64,000 nucleotides of DNA from Eumeta japonica (GCA_005406025.1 BGZK01000002.1:744001-808000); one strand, 5' to 3'; positions 34,236 through 47,329 are shown, counted from the stretch's first letter. Made by a program: numbers and translations. Notes: generated by a model not told the origin, from the letters alone.

Positions 34236-35720
34236 GTGAACTCTACACTGCGCGTGGCCGGTTTTTGTATTAAAATATGTTAAAAGAAAAGAGGTAGAGA
34301 GTCTGTTTTATAGATTCTTAGTTTATTTTTATTACAATAATTCAATTTAGCTCTTGAACACACAATAACAGTCTTTATATATTATTTGACACTCTCGTTG
34401 AATATAACTTCAAGCAACCAGGCACCTTTCTTGAAAGCGTAGCTTGTAGATATAATCTAGTATTAACCTGAAATCTTGGAATGCGGATTTAATACTGTAG
34501 CCAGAAACAGTGACTTGTAGATATAACCCAGTGTAAGCAGAAATATATTTTGGGATATAGATGTAGTGTGCTGAAAAATAAGAATAAGAGGTGCTGACTC
34601 TATTTAGAAAAAGAAGAAGACTTCTAGAATGTGTTCAAGGGAGCCTGCAGGTGCACCTGACAAGGTGATGACCAGCCGGGCCTTGGGTACGGTGATTTTC
34701 TCAGAGGTGTACCACAAGGGAGCTTGTAGGCTACCTAGCAGGGTGAAAAAAGAAACCGAGGCTTGAACACGGTGATTTTCTCGTCTAGAAGCCACCGATA
34801 GATGATTTGCTCTTGCTCAGGATTAAGCATCAAAAGTTAAGATGATTTTCTCAAAGAAGATGTTTTCACTGTTAACTAGTTACTCACTTACAGAGATTTT
34901 ACTCACAGATGATTTTCTTACAGTTAAGATAATTACTCTTACTCAGAAAAAACAATACTATAACTCTCAGAGATGATTTAATCAACACTTTATGATACTC
35001 GTACTCACTTTTTTGTCACAATGTTCACAGTAATCGTTTTAAATCAAGACTCACTCACTGGCAGCGCAGAGCGTGCCAAAACTGGACTGGCGGGTTTCTC
35101 GAATTCTGAGCAGGAAGATTCTCGATTGAATTCGAGAGAGTTCTTTTTTAATAAACTGAAGATTTTAATTGATAAAATGCACTCATTTAATTGTGGTTTA
35201 GGTAAAAATGCAGAACGAAAAGACGAATACAGTTTGCGTCAACCTCGATGTAAAACTGTGCGTATTATATACATTGATACACACGTACACATCCTCATCA
35301 ACATATTGTTTAATTGATATAATTATAATCTTGTCTTGATAAAAGAAAAAGTAATTAAATACGAAAACACAAAAGCACACGCGTAAACGTTGGTGTCATG
35401 ACATTTCGACCGTCAAACTTTTTTCTTCTTAATTTATAACAAAATACCACTCCATGAATTGTGTTCACACGTGAAAGTTAGTAAGCTGCACCGAAATTAC
35501 TTTGGTTGTTTTAGATCGAAGTTTCTTAAAGTGGTTTTTGGTAAGAGTTGACTAGTAGAAATCGTAACGCAACGAAAAAGCGTTATTCCTCTTTTATGCG
35601 ACATTCTCTTTCTCTCTCTTGTTATTCAGTCTTATCTTTTATTTAGTATTTTGTTATATAATTGTAAATAAAGTAATATTTTTCGTAAGTTATTAAATAA
35701 AACTCTTTGATTTTATTAAG
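34236..35720. repeat. Repeat-like region with internal tandem copies, unclassified
   Basis: Two pairs of internal direct repeats are visible. AGCTTGTAGATATAA and following at 34441-34475 repeats at 34513-34545. A unit of about 79 nt beginning CAAGGGAGC and ending CGGTGATTTTCTC occurs at 34636-34702 and 34715-34783. GATGATTTTCTC recurs at several later points (34830-34925). An AATAAA followed by CTCTTTGATTTTATT lies at about 35695-35715. It may be an eroded LTR or untranslated region of a retroelement, but no protein motif supports a class. Confidence 0.4.
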
Positions 35721-37439
35721 TTTGATTTTATAAGTAAGAACTTTAGATTATTTATATGAGAAAACCTTCATTCCTGACGAGGGCTCCCGACTGCATACTT
35801 AGCATTTTTTTTTTATTGGGAAAAACTTTCTGTTATAAATGATCATGTCCATTATTAATCAGTACATGAAAAAGAAAACGAGCATTTTTCTAAAGAACGA
35901 CGCGAGATCGTTTTTTTATAAAAATACCCGTTTTCTTTTTACGAAAGCCTCTTCGTTCGTGAACACGAACAAGCTTTTGTCACATGTCAGGATTATTAGG
36001 AAATACAGAAGGGCTGGCGATCAGTTTATGGAATTCACATCGATATGAATTGAAAAAGTGAAAAACTCAAAGAAAATTTTTTGTATAGTAATTCTTCGTT
36101 ACGAAAATAACTACGATCTTTACAGTCCATATACATGGCCTAGGAATTAAAATTTAACGGATATTCAGTGACCTTGAAGGTTTTATAAGTACTTTATCAA
36201 GGAGCCATGGAGACCGAGTACTGAAAACTTTGTCTTAAACTGAAATTAAATGATAACGGCGGCTATGCTTCTGCAGTGCGTTGATACAATTCCGGCACCA
36301 CAATAGTACTTTAACTTGAAAATTAGGGCATTAAGACTTTACTAAAAATCTCTATACTGGGTATTGTTCCATAAAATGAGGTTTATTAAAGTAAAAAGAT
36401 TCGTAGCGATTTCTAATCCGTTACATCTCCTAAGCCATGAGTTAAAGATCTTCTGCCTTATTATACATAGTATGTATTAATTAATATTTTAGACGTTAAA
36501 GGAAAACTACCATCGAATTATAAGAACTAACTTTTTTTGCTCTGTTGATGTACACGATTGTGATTACCTCTAACCGTTACCAATAAAAATGTGTATGTTG
36601 AATTAATATTTAGTTTTTATCGAATAACTTTAATGTACACATTTTTTCTCTCTACTGTTTTATCATAAAATGCATAAAATAGTTGAATGTAAGAATAAAG
36701 ACAAGAGTGTATTCTATATTCTTATAAACAACAAATTTTACTCGCGTCAGGCAAAGGACTTATTTTTGGAGTTACTAAGAGGTTCAAGAAAAATACTACG
36801 TTACTCTTGCTCTAGCTCACATTCATTTACTATTCAGCATATGCGACACTTTCAAATTATAACGAGGAAGTATGTAATTTTGATTTTCAAATCCAAATAA
36901 AGCAATTGAATCAAAAATACAATATTAACAATTATTCTTTACTAGTTAAAAAGAAAATGTCAAAATAGAATAGCTAATAAGAGAAATATGTCTTTCGAAA
37001 CATGACTGTATTGGAAATGTGTAAGCTGAGATGTTTTAGACATCTTGTAAGAGCCAATAAAATTATGTTGACGACAGCCATCTGGTGAAGTAGAGGAACC
37101 GACAGGAGTGAACTAGAAAATTGTGTTCAATAAGTGCTGAATTTTAGGCATTCAAAATCTAAAGGTTTCTTTAATCGATTATATCGGTTCAACAAAAGGT
37201 GTGGGTGTATTTGCTAGTACAGTGTCTACTAATAATGAACGGTTTCCTTATGTCATTCTAGGAAATGGGCGGGAAATTAATATATAACGTATTTCATATC
37301 CACTCATTAGAGTTTATAATTAGTATAATCAGATATACGCATAAACCACCAACTAGGGATGAAGTAAAGCAAAGTAATACCCAAAACCACAACTTTCGTA
37401 AGCAAGTTAACCTTTCGCAGGCGCAGACTCTGCATTATT
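35721..37439. other. AT-rich intergenic DNA, nothing coding supported
   Basis: Short frames (35839-36048, 36670-36900) lack motifs. Confidence 0.4.
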
Positions 37440-37690
37440 CATCTGAAATCCTTTCCGCCGAGAGATAGCGTCCCGGGCCGATATTAATGAAACCCTATCG
37501 GCCATCGGCGGGCAATAATGCAGGATCAGAGCGCCATTGTATGGGACGAGAGGTTTTCACGAACGCTTTGCGCTTGTAACTTTTTCATTACCCCTCCTTC
37601 AAAATTTTAATCCCTTTTGGGGGACCTCCCTAATTTTTGGTTTGAGCTTTCAACGGGAGGGTCTTCATTATCGCTAATACTCGGATGTAA
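37440..37690. other. GC-richer island, candidate conserved noncoding DNA
   Basis: Complex sequence including GATAGCGTCCCGGGCCGATA (37463-37482) and GGCCATCGGCGGGC. No coding frame. Confidence 0.25.
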
Positions 37691-38370
37691 ATTTTATTTC
37701 ACACTTTCGGTGGAAACTTTTTGAATGGATTAGGTTCCATTTTTTTTTTTGATGACGAATTCTCAGACGAAAAGCCTTAATTACTTACTATTAATTGAAT
37801 TCATTTCGTAAATTAAATTGTGAGTAAAATTAAATGTTTTGAAATACTATCAGCATTTTTACATTTTTATTCTTGGCGAGCATTTCAGTGAACATGTTTT
37901 TAATTAAATGACGTTGGTTTGCGTGTCACGTTTCGCTTATTTTCAAATCACAATAATGTTTTCCTGCAGGGTGCAAAAAATGTTGTTTTTAGTATAATAG
38001 CAAAAAAAGGAATGTAATAGTAAATATTTTTCTGTTTATTTTGCCTACAACGCGCAAATCCTATTAGTTTGGTGAATTTTTTTCCGTTTGTGGCTTTAGT
38101 AGACTGCTAATTAAACTGTATTTTTATGTATGTTTTAAGCATGCACAAAAAATAACATATACCACAAAACTTAAGTTTTTATTATCGTTTACATGATAAA
38201 AAGTCATACCTCCAAAGCATTTTTGTTTGTTTTGCTGTATATATCAAAACAATTTTTTTGTAACTTCCTGCTCCGATCTTTCGAAATCGAAAATCGAGTT
38301 TTTACCAAATCTAGAAGTTTTAGAGTGCTAAGAATCTATTTCAACCACTTTCCGAGTAATGCCTCTTACT
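37691..38370. other. AT-rich intergenic DNA
   Basis: Nothing recognised. Confidence 0.4.
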
Positions 38371-38379
38371 CTCTCTCTC

Positions 38380-38432
<53 letters not shown>
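38371..38432. repeat. (TC)n/(TG)n/(CG)n compound microsatellite
   Basis: A short CT run is followed by about 20 TG units, then GCGCGCG. Confidence 0.96.
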
Positions 38433-38433
<1 letters not shown>

Positions 38434-38629
38434 ACTATGCGTGTGCATATGTGTGCGTAAACGTCTCATAGCTTTTGAAAGGATTAACCTATTGAAACAC
38501 ACTTTGGGACATTTGTAAAAGGTCCACTCAACTTGAAGTTTTGGATACTTCGAATTAGTTTTACCAGGTAGATTTTAGAGAATCTCAAAAAAAATTATCA
38601 GAAAAATGTCTTTTTTTTTTAAATAACTT

Positions 38630-38900
38630 TAAGGTTTCTCTAATGAGGTTCAGGTCTTTTTCTCAAACAAATGAGACTTTTGCTGTTAACCACACAAGAA
38701 TCGGTTGTTTTGTTCTAGAGATATCTTTGGTGAAAAATTTTTAAGATGTATTTTTTTGCAATAATTTGGAAACTGCTCTACCGATGAATTCCGAAATCTG
38801 TCATGTTGTTCTCCTCTAAAGACAATGTTGATCGTTGCTAAATATATCAAAATCGGTTGATTTATTCAAGAGATATCGTCATACGAAAATTCGCAATAAA
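38630..38900. repeat. Interspersed repeat with an internal copy about 150 bp apart
   Basis: AATCGGTTGTTTTGTTCTAG then AGATATC (38699-38724) and AATCGGTTGATTTATTCAAG then AGATATC (38851-38877) are related segments. The ATCAAAATCGGTT phrase is common in lepidopteran repeats. Confidence 0.55.
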
Positions 38901-39099
38901 GAATTTTTTGAAAATATTTTGTAAAGTTCTTGTCGGATTGATGTTTGTTGATCAACTTTTAGATCAATTTTCAGTTAGAAAATTGCGTTAAATGCCGAAA
39001 AGCAAAGCAAAAGCGAACAACGCATCCGATATATGTTTTATTTAAAAATAAAAAGAATAGCGTTATAATTACATATATTTAGATATTTGAACAAGAGGA

Positions 39100-39430
39100 G
39101 CCAAAAACGTATTAAAGTTATAATTTTGAGTTAGAAGAGTGTGAAAGTACTCTTAAGCTTCTCTTATATTTTTAAGCTCAAACTCAATATTATAAGTATA
39201 TTTTTGAAGACTGTGAATTCGAGAGTAGTAAAAAGTTTGAAGAATGGCCTACAATGGAAACAATTTTGTGGAATTTTCGAGCTCGGAAAGCGTAAAGATA
39301 AGTCTTTGATTTTTAAGGTAACTATATTTTTGAACTCGTGAAACTCAAAAAGACATGGATAAATATCATAGCAAGAAGTATTAAGAATAGTCTGCAGGGT
39401 CAATCCTTTTACACATATTTGGTATTAGAA
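39100..39430. repeat. Family C, second locus
   Basis: Contains TTTTCGAGCTCGGAAAG and TTTTTGAACTCGTGAAACTC. The stretch from about 39355 (GATAAATATCATAGCAAG and following GTCTGCAGGGTCAATCC) is loosely similar to 48436-48490. Confidence 0.5.
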
Positions 39431-39594
39431 AAAAGTTCTAAGTTTGCAAATCCTCATATTCTACATGAAAACGTAGACTCAATTCAAGTTTTTTTTTTTA
39501 CAACGAGAGCATCCTCCATTCTCTTCAATACATATAGATTATGCAACTTCTCTAGGTATAACCTTCCTACCTACAATTGGGAGATATACAGGAA

Positions 39595-39890
39595 TGGGCT
39601 GTTTCGAATGTCTCGGTCTGTGTTGGCGGCAACTGAATCGAGATCAAGGAGGGCACTACACTACGGCGCCGATCAAAGGGCAGATGAATACCAAGACAGC
39701 TGCGGCTCACGCCCTTGCGCGATTCGGCCTGCAAGGCGCGGCGGCGAGAGGATGCGGGACCTCGTAAAATACACTGCGCTGTAAAGTCAACGCTTTAGGT
39801 AGTTTCTCACGACGCTCGATGTCGCCGCACCGAGGCGGGAGCTCAGTGTGAGGTAATTAGCGCCGTGTCGGATCCAGCACGAGTCCCACA
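39595..39890. other. GC-rich island, candidate conserved noncoding DNA
   Basis: About 300 nt of CpG-containing complex sequence. The open 148-residue frame at 39338-39784 extends into it, but its first half is AT-rich repeat DNA and its end shows no domain, so it is probably fortuitous. Confidence 0.3.
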
Positions 39891-41194
39891 AAGCTAAGTG
39901 CGAAATTTTTTTCTTTTTCCAATTCAAATGTCACACCTGCCAGAACAGTGCTGTTTGCGGTCGTCGTAAATGTCTACTATGTAAACTACTAAATACCATT
40001 AATAATTCAAGAGATTGATGTAAAGATATGTGTATAAAATATCACTTTTTTGTTTGGTAATCGATTGCAATGAAATAAAGACTGAAGATTTCGGAAAGCT
40101 TTCCACAACGCGTCAGTGAAAACCGCATTAAAGTCGATTAAACTGTTTCTGAGATTAGCATGGATACACGCAAAGACGAACAGAAAAAAATTCCATAAGC
40201 TATCTTGGGGCTTAGTAAGATAAGTACAACGTGTGTAAATTGTTTTTTTTTAATATTTATTGTACAGACTCGGCTCGTATTCGATTTTATTATATTTATA
40301 CATAAACCGTTTGTTATAACGCGATTCTAATATACTATATTCTATTTGTACTTTGCAACCCATGTTCATAACTTTATTCGTATTTCTCGGAAGGGTGCTG
40401 TCGGCGTCAAATTCCAACACAGCCACTTTGTCGCCGGATAGGCGTTTGAAAATACATTATAGCTTTTCAAGTCACTTTTCTCGATAGTGTACATTGTACG
40501 GCTTATCAACTCGTGAAGTTGTAACTTTAGGTCTACTCTTTGATACTTAAGTCGTGTAATTTAAGAATTTCTAAAACAAATTTTGATTAATTTATATTTA
40601 TCCAGAATTTTCAATGGCAAACGACTAATCAGTGGTCCGTATGAGCACACGTGTCAATTTCGGTATGAGTGTCTACCATACAAATCTCGATTTGTTTAGA
40701 TATAATTTTAAACATTTTTTTTTTTAATTTAGGAGAATTGAGGTAATGCCTTCTTGATTTAGTTCGGTTTCAAATTTTCTTAGTGGATTTTTATAATTGT
40801 TAAAAATTTGTCATATTTGAAATAGCAATTTGAGAAGTTGCTATTGTACCCTTTATATGTGGAAATATGGAAAAGGTGTATTTTTTACTTACGTAATATG
40901 GAAATGGTGTATTTTTTTTTTAGATAATATGTAAAGGTTGTACTTTTTTCTTACCATTCGATTCGTCAAAAGAACCTGTAAGTGTCTACTATAACCATGC
41001 TAATGATTTTAGGTCATTTTAAGCCAACGAAAAGTACCTCATAGGTTTTAATAAGTGAATTTGTAACTATCTATATCACTAACAAAATAAAAAACTAACA
41101 AAATCGTTGACTTAGAAGCTCGAATTTACATCACTAAGCGTTCATAAGCCTATTCTACATTAATTTTAATTTGGGAACAGTAATTGTTCTTCAG
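39891..41194. other. AT-rich intergenic DNA
   Basis: No gene. A triplicated GTATTTTTT-type motif follows GGAAA(A/T)GGTGTA at about 40870, 40903 and 40935 (a short imperfect 33-bp tandem repeat). Confidence 0.4.
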
Positions 41195-41670
41195 CAGAAA
41201 GGTCTTGACAGACAGATACAAAGTGATCCTATACGGGTGCCGGTTTTTTTTTCTTTTTGAGGTATGGAACTCTAAAAATGTTTATTGTTCGCTTTTCTTG
41301 GCAATGAAGATATTTAAAGAGATCGAGAAAGATTGAGAGGGATGGGACAACTTCAAAATATTACAATCTATCAATTAAGATTATTTCTAAAACATAAAAG
41401 TCCCGTAGATTTTTGCGATTGGCTATTAATACTTTTCATTTTAATTTTCAACTCTATGTTTGTCTTCCAAGAACTTTCTCTTGAACGGTCTTCAAGATGC
41501 TTAAATTGATGACTCTTGCGCCACCAAAACAACTCTAACGGCACGTAACATATCGAAATCGGTTTACAAGTTTAGTAGTTACAAAGGAACATAAAAACGA
41601 ATATACGTACTTACATACAGGTCAAATGCACAACCCTATTTTCGGACTAAGTCGCAGTCGGGTAAAAATG
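41195..41670 (+). repeat. Family G fragments
   Basis: GGTCTTGACAGACAGATACA, AAAGTGATCCTATA and GGTATGGAACTCTAAAAATG (41201-41280) match the 3' end of the longer copy at 42908-43500. AAATCGGTTTACAAGTTTAG (41558-41577) and ACAGGTCAAATG further on are phrases of the same kind of lepidopteran repeat. Confidence 0.6.
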
Positions 41671-41884
41671 ACAATCTTTCTGTATGAGCCCTTAATCTAA
41701 ATTTTATTTTAAACTTCGTGCATATTATAAATGACCTGCATTATCCATTCCCAGATTCTTAAGTCGCGATAACCGATTGCACAAATTGATTGACTTTATT
41801 TATATGTAATAATTTGCGTTTATTTAGGTTTTACACTACAACGTATCTTTCTCAACATTATAATTACCACAAACACTTCAAAAA
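41671..41884. other. AT-rich intergenic DNA
   Basis: Nothing recognised. Confidence 0.4.
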
Positions 41885-42090
41885 TTTGTTTCACGACACT
41901 CATTTATCAGTTGGTGGATCATGTTGTTTAAGGACGCAAGCTTCGGACGCGAAGGTTTTCGGCTTCGATCCTGACCAATTAATCGATAAGTTAATACTTA
42001 TGTCATATTAAGCAACACGCTTCGTGCCTCGGACGGTAAGTGATCGGTCCCGGGCCTAGTCGTCTCATTGGCGATGACGTAATGGTCGTC
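41885..42090 (-). repeat. Dispersed repeat family A, reversed copy
   Basis: Read on the minus strand: CGGGACCGATCACTTACCGT, CCGAGGCACGAAG, then GTCAGGATCGAAGCCG, CGCGTCCGAAG and GCGTCCTTAAACAACATGA. This is the same motif order as the plus copy at 6979-7122. Confidence 0.7.
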
Positions 42091-42907
42091 GACCTAGAGA
42101 GCTTAAGGCGTAAGCCCTGCGACGTAAAATAAGAAGATTGCGGGAGGATATGACTCAGCAATGAAGTTAAATAAAACCTGACTTTAATATCAAACAACCT
42201 CACAGCCATGCAAGCTAGGCGTCCGCGCACCGCGATACGCGCGAAATGAAACCTCCCCACCAATGAGAAGACGAACGGTATCATAAACTCGGATTAAAGA
42301 ACGAAAGAAGAAGTGTGGCCAAATAAGACCGCCTACAATGGCCCGGCCTTAGGCAATGTAAATAACGATCAGATATTGCGTTCTAGAAATATGACTTTGA
42401 GAGGTGTTGAAGATAATTCTTGGATTGGCGCTTGAAGTTTTGAATTAAATGGTCTTTTATCAAAGAAATCATTGTCTGGTTCGAAAAAAACAGGTGGTTA
42501 ATAGGTATACATTGCAAACCTTGTAGTTTTCCAATTGATTTTTTGCACGAATATTAGTTTGTTTTGACATTATTCCCCTAACTGTTTAATGACATTATGT
42601 AACCCACCAGAATAAATTAAAATATTTTTATTTTATTTTACATATTTATTTTTATTAATATACACTTTTAATACACTATTTTTAAAACATAAATTATTTC
42701 TATCCAAAGGTAATATAACAAACACTAAAAATCTGAAAAATTCCGTTCAGTGATTCTTGAATATTACGGTGACGAAAAAAAATAACTAAAACACAGTTCA
42801 CCGAGATTTCAAGCAAAATTTAGTAAAATCTCATTATTTTCCTGAATGTTTCAAGGACTATTTACTGATTTTCTTTTCTTTTAGAAACTAAATGATGCCG
42901 GATACTA
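42091..42907. other. Mixed intergenic DNA
   Basis: A GC-richer part to about 42360 (CGTCCGCGCACCGCGATACG at 42219-42238), then AT-rich DNA. The 93-residue minus-strand frame at 42003-42284 overlaps the family A copy and is not supported. Confidence 0.35.
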
Positions 42908-43500
42908 AAGAAACCGGACAAGTTTGAGTCGAACTCGTCCACTGAGAGTTCCGTACAAATTTACAGGTATATATTATAAATAGTTCAGGGATCGCATCTC
43001 GTAGTTTTTACCGAGATTTTCCAGAAATTCAGTTTCCAAAACCTATAATTACATACTTATAGGAAATTGTGGTTCTACTAACAGTTAATACCTAAATTGG
43101 GTAGGTAACCTAATCAAAGTTATTTTTATGATTTAATTACAAAGGTATGATTTACAGATTTTTTCTTGTATTTGTAGTATATGACAGTATTACTTGCAAA
43201 ATTTTATGGATCTAGGTCAACGGAAAACACCCTATAAATTTTTATTTTCTTGAGAGTGTCAAAATATACGTTTTTCGCGGCATAAACTACTGTATCTTTT
43301 TTTTTTCACGTAATTTAGACGTTTGATATTTTCACAACTTCAAGGGACTGTAGACTTGAATATATGGTATTAATTTCAACGGGTTACTTCCATGTGTTCC
43401 CGAGATAAAGGATCTTGACAGATAGACGGATGGACGGATAAGAAAGTGATCTTATAACGGTTTCGTTTTTTGTTTTGAGGTGTGGAACCCTAAAAACGTT
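42908..43500 (+). repeat. Dispersed repeat family G, longest copy
   Basis: Starts AAGAAACCGGACAAGTTTGA, GTCGAACTCG, GAGAGTTCCGTAC and ends GATCTTGACAGATAGACGG, GTGATCTTATAACGG, GTGGAACCCTAAAAACG. The start and end match a well-known lepidopteran repeat bounded by a GAGTCGGACTCG-type start and a GGAACCCTAAAA end. Related 3' ends lie at 41195-41290 and 62030-62135. Confidence 0.8.
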
Positions 43501-43849
43501 CTGTAAGTTCAGAACTACATTAACATAATTACTTCAACTTACCGAACAATTTATGATAATTAAATGAACATATTTCAAGGAAATAAATAATTCTGGATTT
43601 TATATTAAAAGTAAAAATATATTTGTCTCGTAATTACCAACGGTTAAATTTGTTATTCGAAGAAAAGACAAGAAAATTTAAAACAAAAACTACCGTCAAT
43701 AGCTCATTCTAGTATATTCGGGAGTCGCTGTATTTATTATTGGTGTTTATTTAACTACTCATAAAAACATTGCATCGAATTAAACGAAACGCGAAAATAC
43801 GCTACGAGAGAAAAAAAAACATAATGTACATTACTATTATACTCTCTAA
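43501..43849. other. AT-rich intergenic DNA
   Basis: Nothing recognised. Confidence 0.4.
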
Positions 43850-44020
43850 CGTAAATTCTGATTCGTGACCAGCACAGGGTGCACGGTCCGTGCATATTGC
43901 ACCGACTCGCGGCACATAGGCGTTATGTGCGCCGACGTCCCGTGTATGCGGCCTTCTCCCTCGCACCCTGGCTCGGTTCCAGCGACCACGTCGGCCTATA
44001 TACCCTATCGCATACATTTG
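43850..44020 (-). promoter_or_regulatory. GC-rich block with a minus-strand TATA-like box, weak promoter candidate
   Basis: A CpG-rich island. On its distal edge the minus strand has TATATAGG (about 44002-43995), with a GC-rich stretch downstream. No clear initiator was found. A 71-residue minus frame starts inside it (44017-43802) but is Arg-rich composition without a domain. Confidence 0.2.
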
Positions 44021-45909
44021 GACATCACTAATTAACGCGCTGATCTGTCATATGCTACGCTATGCTTGCATTTAAAAATGCACTTCAATTGTGACTTTAA
44101 TGAAATTTATTTTCCATTCTTGCGTGACGGCTTTTGAGAAAGATTGTATATGAGAAACGCGATTTGTAAAGCCTAGAAATTAATTAACTATAGATTTGAA
44201 ATTAAATTGTTCTTCTTAATTAAAAAAAAAAGCAGATAAATGCCAAATTTGAGTGCTCAATGTTCCGTATTAAAATGGTTATATATAAATTTTGTAGAAG
44301 TCATTGACTACACGCATCACTAAATGACTTAAACCGATCAAGATATGCATATGTAATCTTTTAAGGATCGTTGATACCGATAGAGCGTTAACGTCCAGCA
44401 CTGATGGCTTAGTGTTTTTAACGAAGCATAATGCAAAGGGTTTAATTTCAATCAAAGTAAATTAATTTGTATGATGAGAAGGCTTATACACTGTCCCATA
44501 TTAGAATTTATAACTTGAATTGATGTATCACAAATAAACAAGTAAATTTTAAAAACCCAATCAATTAAAATATATATAACTAGACAACAGTAAGTTTTTA
44601 ATAACTACATTTTCTATGACATATATAAAAGCGAATTTAGTCAGCGTAATCTACTCAATCACGGTAATAATTCTGTTTGCCGCCTAACAATTTATTTCAT
44701 TTGTGAAGGTAATGGAGAATTATTTGCGGTCATTTGTATTTTTTATGTAAGTTAAAAAAATAAGATGAGTAATTTTGCATATATACTTAACTTATAAATT
44801 ATGATAATGAACATGTATCGTTGTTTAAGTGATTATATACTTGCACTTTCAAGTTTTTTCATTCGAAAATTGCATTCAAAATTTTATTTGTTCCCATTGG
44901 TCCATCTATGTTTTTTATTATTATCGAGTTGAAGATAAGCTCGATTCTATCTATAAAATCTTAAAACTAAGTCCTACGAAAAGTAATATGTAATATTTAT
45001 CCATCCGATATAGATTTAAGATATAATGATAATACATATATAGATAGATATACGATAATGTTATTTTCCACATTAAGTGGTTTGAGGCGCGAGAGGCGAG
45101 GTTACAAAATATTTTCCTACTGTTGTACCTCTGCTTTTTTTACTTCGAATAGCAAAGAGAAGTGTGCAGATATAAAAAATTTTTCCATTATATTCTTATG
45201 AGAATTTTGTTTCGGGAGTAAATTAAATCTCAGCACTTCTAAAAAATCTCAAGTACTCATGGCATGTGAAACCATGACGATAGGTTAACCGCCGCTCGCG
45301 TAATTTAATGTGTTTCGACAAAATTTATTGGAATCGTAATACAATTGCTAAACATTGCCCTTACCTCTTACTTTATAGACATATAAAATCAAATATGAAA
45401 TATGATATATAAAAACTGAAAAAAAATCAGTTATATAAAAAAATAATTGATAAGCGAAATTCAAAGGCTTTGAATTATATATTTCGCATTATATCACTAT
45501 CAGTTCGGTCTAGTGCTGGACATTTGTCCATACGCTGCCACGCACCTCGCTGAAGTGGTAATATTATTTTACATAGGGGAAGATGAAATGAGGGTGACTA
45601 TTTCGACGCAAACGCTTACGTATGTTGCTTACGGCCTAATCGCTTCGACTGACATGAACAGATGAGACTTCACTAGGCTCGTATCGATCCGTCGTGTATG
45701 GGCTACGTAACGTCAAACCACATTCAACGTGCTGGAGAATTTCCACGTTGTCTCACTTGAATCATTTTCTTCTTAATAACAAAAATGGTAGAAAAACAAT
45801 TAACATAGACTAACGACAGCTTTTTAAAAGAATAAGTTCCGTCCACGTCGATTTTACTGTTAATTATGATCTCTGTACGACTCTCCATTGCTACTGGTAT
45901 TGCTCTTGA
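44021..45909. other. AT-rich intergenic DNA, a few small complex patches
   Basis: More complex patches lie at about 44635-44730, 45275-45330 and 45490-45560. GGTCTAGTGCTGGACATTTG near 45507 resembles a common lepidopteran repeat phrase. No gene. Confidence 0.35.
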
Positions 45910-46935
45910 TTTCAATTCACTTCAAATCAAATCAAAAATATCTTTATTTCGCAGGTAATAGAAATCACACTTGAAATGTGTCATAAACTTTAAGTTTTCG
46001 ACATTCAAATTACCACTCATTCCATGATTCGCCATGAGAAGAATGGGCAAGAAACTTAAGGTTTGCTCTTTTTTACTCATCGATACAAAATATTGAGTAA
46101 TTAATAATTTAGAACAACATGAAGTAACCTGAGAAGCCGAGCAGATCAATCGCATATTTTTTTTCATTAACATATTTAGACACGATATAATAGCCCTTAC
46201 CATATAACTTTCTTTTAACGAAATGTTCAAAGTCATAAAATGGCAAATTTTGAATTTCAGCTGGGATCTTATTATAAAAGCGCACACATTGCCTCTTACA
46301 CGATTTATTAACTTTGCTTAGACGGGTTTTATGAGCAACAAGATCGTTCTTATGTCTAGTGTTAATGTTATGGGTGTCGCTCGTTTTTTGGAACGATTCT
46401 AATGCCTCTTGACATATACCAGGTTTTCGTATATGAATTGTGATGCTAAAGTTAGGATATTAATTTCCTTATTTTTTTTTCTGATAGTCGCCATTGGTCT
46501 CAAATCATAAACAACACCAATAGCTTACTTCTGCAGCACGAAAATTGTGTTAACATCGGCTGCGTAACCCGATAACAAAATTCCATAAGTCATGAAACTA
46601 TGAAAAAAATTGAAATAATAAACTATATTTAAATTTTTTTTCATAGTAATTTTTTTATTATTTTCAATAATAATAAATAGTCTCGCGGTGCTTTCATCTA
46701 TAAGTCGCCGAATTCTTTTGTCTGCATATGGTGCAGAACCAAGTTTTTTCGCCAATCTGGTAATATGAGAATTCCAACATAATTTACCTTCTAAAGTAAA
46801 AGCAAGGAATAAGGTCGTGTCCACAAGATCCAGTAACTCATTCTTGTCCATTACTTTGTCGTTCTTGATTCCTGTTACGTTCTTGATTCTGATCCCGATT
46901 TCAAAAAACTTCAACCTACTGCGACCTCTCTTCAA
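45910..46935 (-). pseudogene. Jockey/CR1-type LINE reverse transcriptase, 3' fragment
   Basis: The minus-strand frame 46935-46525 contains TLFLAFTLEGKLCWNSHI, ARLAKKLGSAPYADKRIRR and SFMTYGILLSGYAADVNTIF, ending VLQK. This is the order seen just after the catalytic core in insect Jockey/CR1-type non-LTR reverse transcriptases. After a break, the minus reading from about 46400 gives DTHNINTRHKNDLV and KRQCVRFYNKIPAEIQNLPF, the usual C-terminus, and continues to a (TTTGAT)n-like tail at about 45940-45910. The catalytic domain is missing (5' truncation) and an AT-rich insertion disrupts the frame around 46600-46680. Inactive. The clade is a best guess. Confidence 0.78.
46848..46935. repeat. Degenerate tandem tract, fourth copy
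   Basis: GTCGTTCTTGATTCCTGTTA, CGTTCTTGATTCTGATCCCG. This has the same style as 3075-3300 and lies at the 5' truncation point of the LINE fragment. Confidence 0.4.
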
Positions 46936-47329
46936 AACCGAATCTCCAAATATCGTTTAAAGTGTGCACTCACATTATACAATATCACTTGACCAAAGTT
47001 AGAGGTCCTAGTTTTAGTAATTTTTGTGATGTCATGATTAATAAATGAGGGAGTGGTTTTTGCTTTTATTAAAACAGCTGAACATGTTAACTGTAATGTA
47101 ACTGAGTATTCATATGCTTGCGCTTCGTTTTTAAATAATTGTCTTTTTCATTACAAACTTAAAAAGACAATGAGATATCAAAGGAGAAGTTTGAGCCGAC
47201 TCAATTTTCAAGATACAGTTCAAGTGCATTTATGATTTGTATGTAAATTATGTATTTTGTACATCAACATGTATTACGAATTCGAATAAGTCAACTAGTT
47301 TGACTATCGACAAAGTGTTTAAACAATTA
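46936..47329. other. AT-rich intergenic DNA
   Basis: Nothing recognised. Confidence 0.4.

Noticed and set aside
39338..39784. 148-codon plus-strand frame
   Set aside because: It joins a repeat-like AT-rich half to a GC-island half. No family resemblance.
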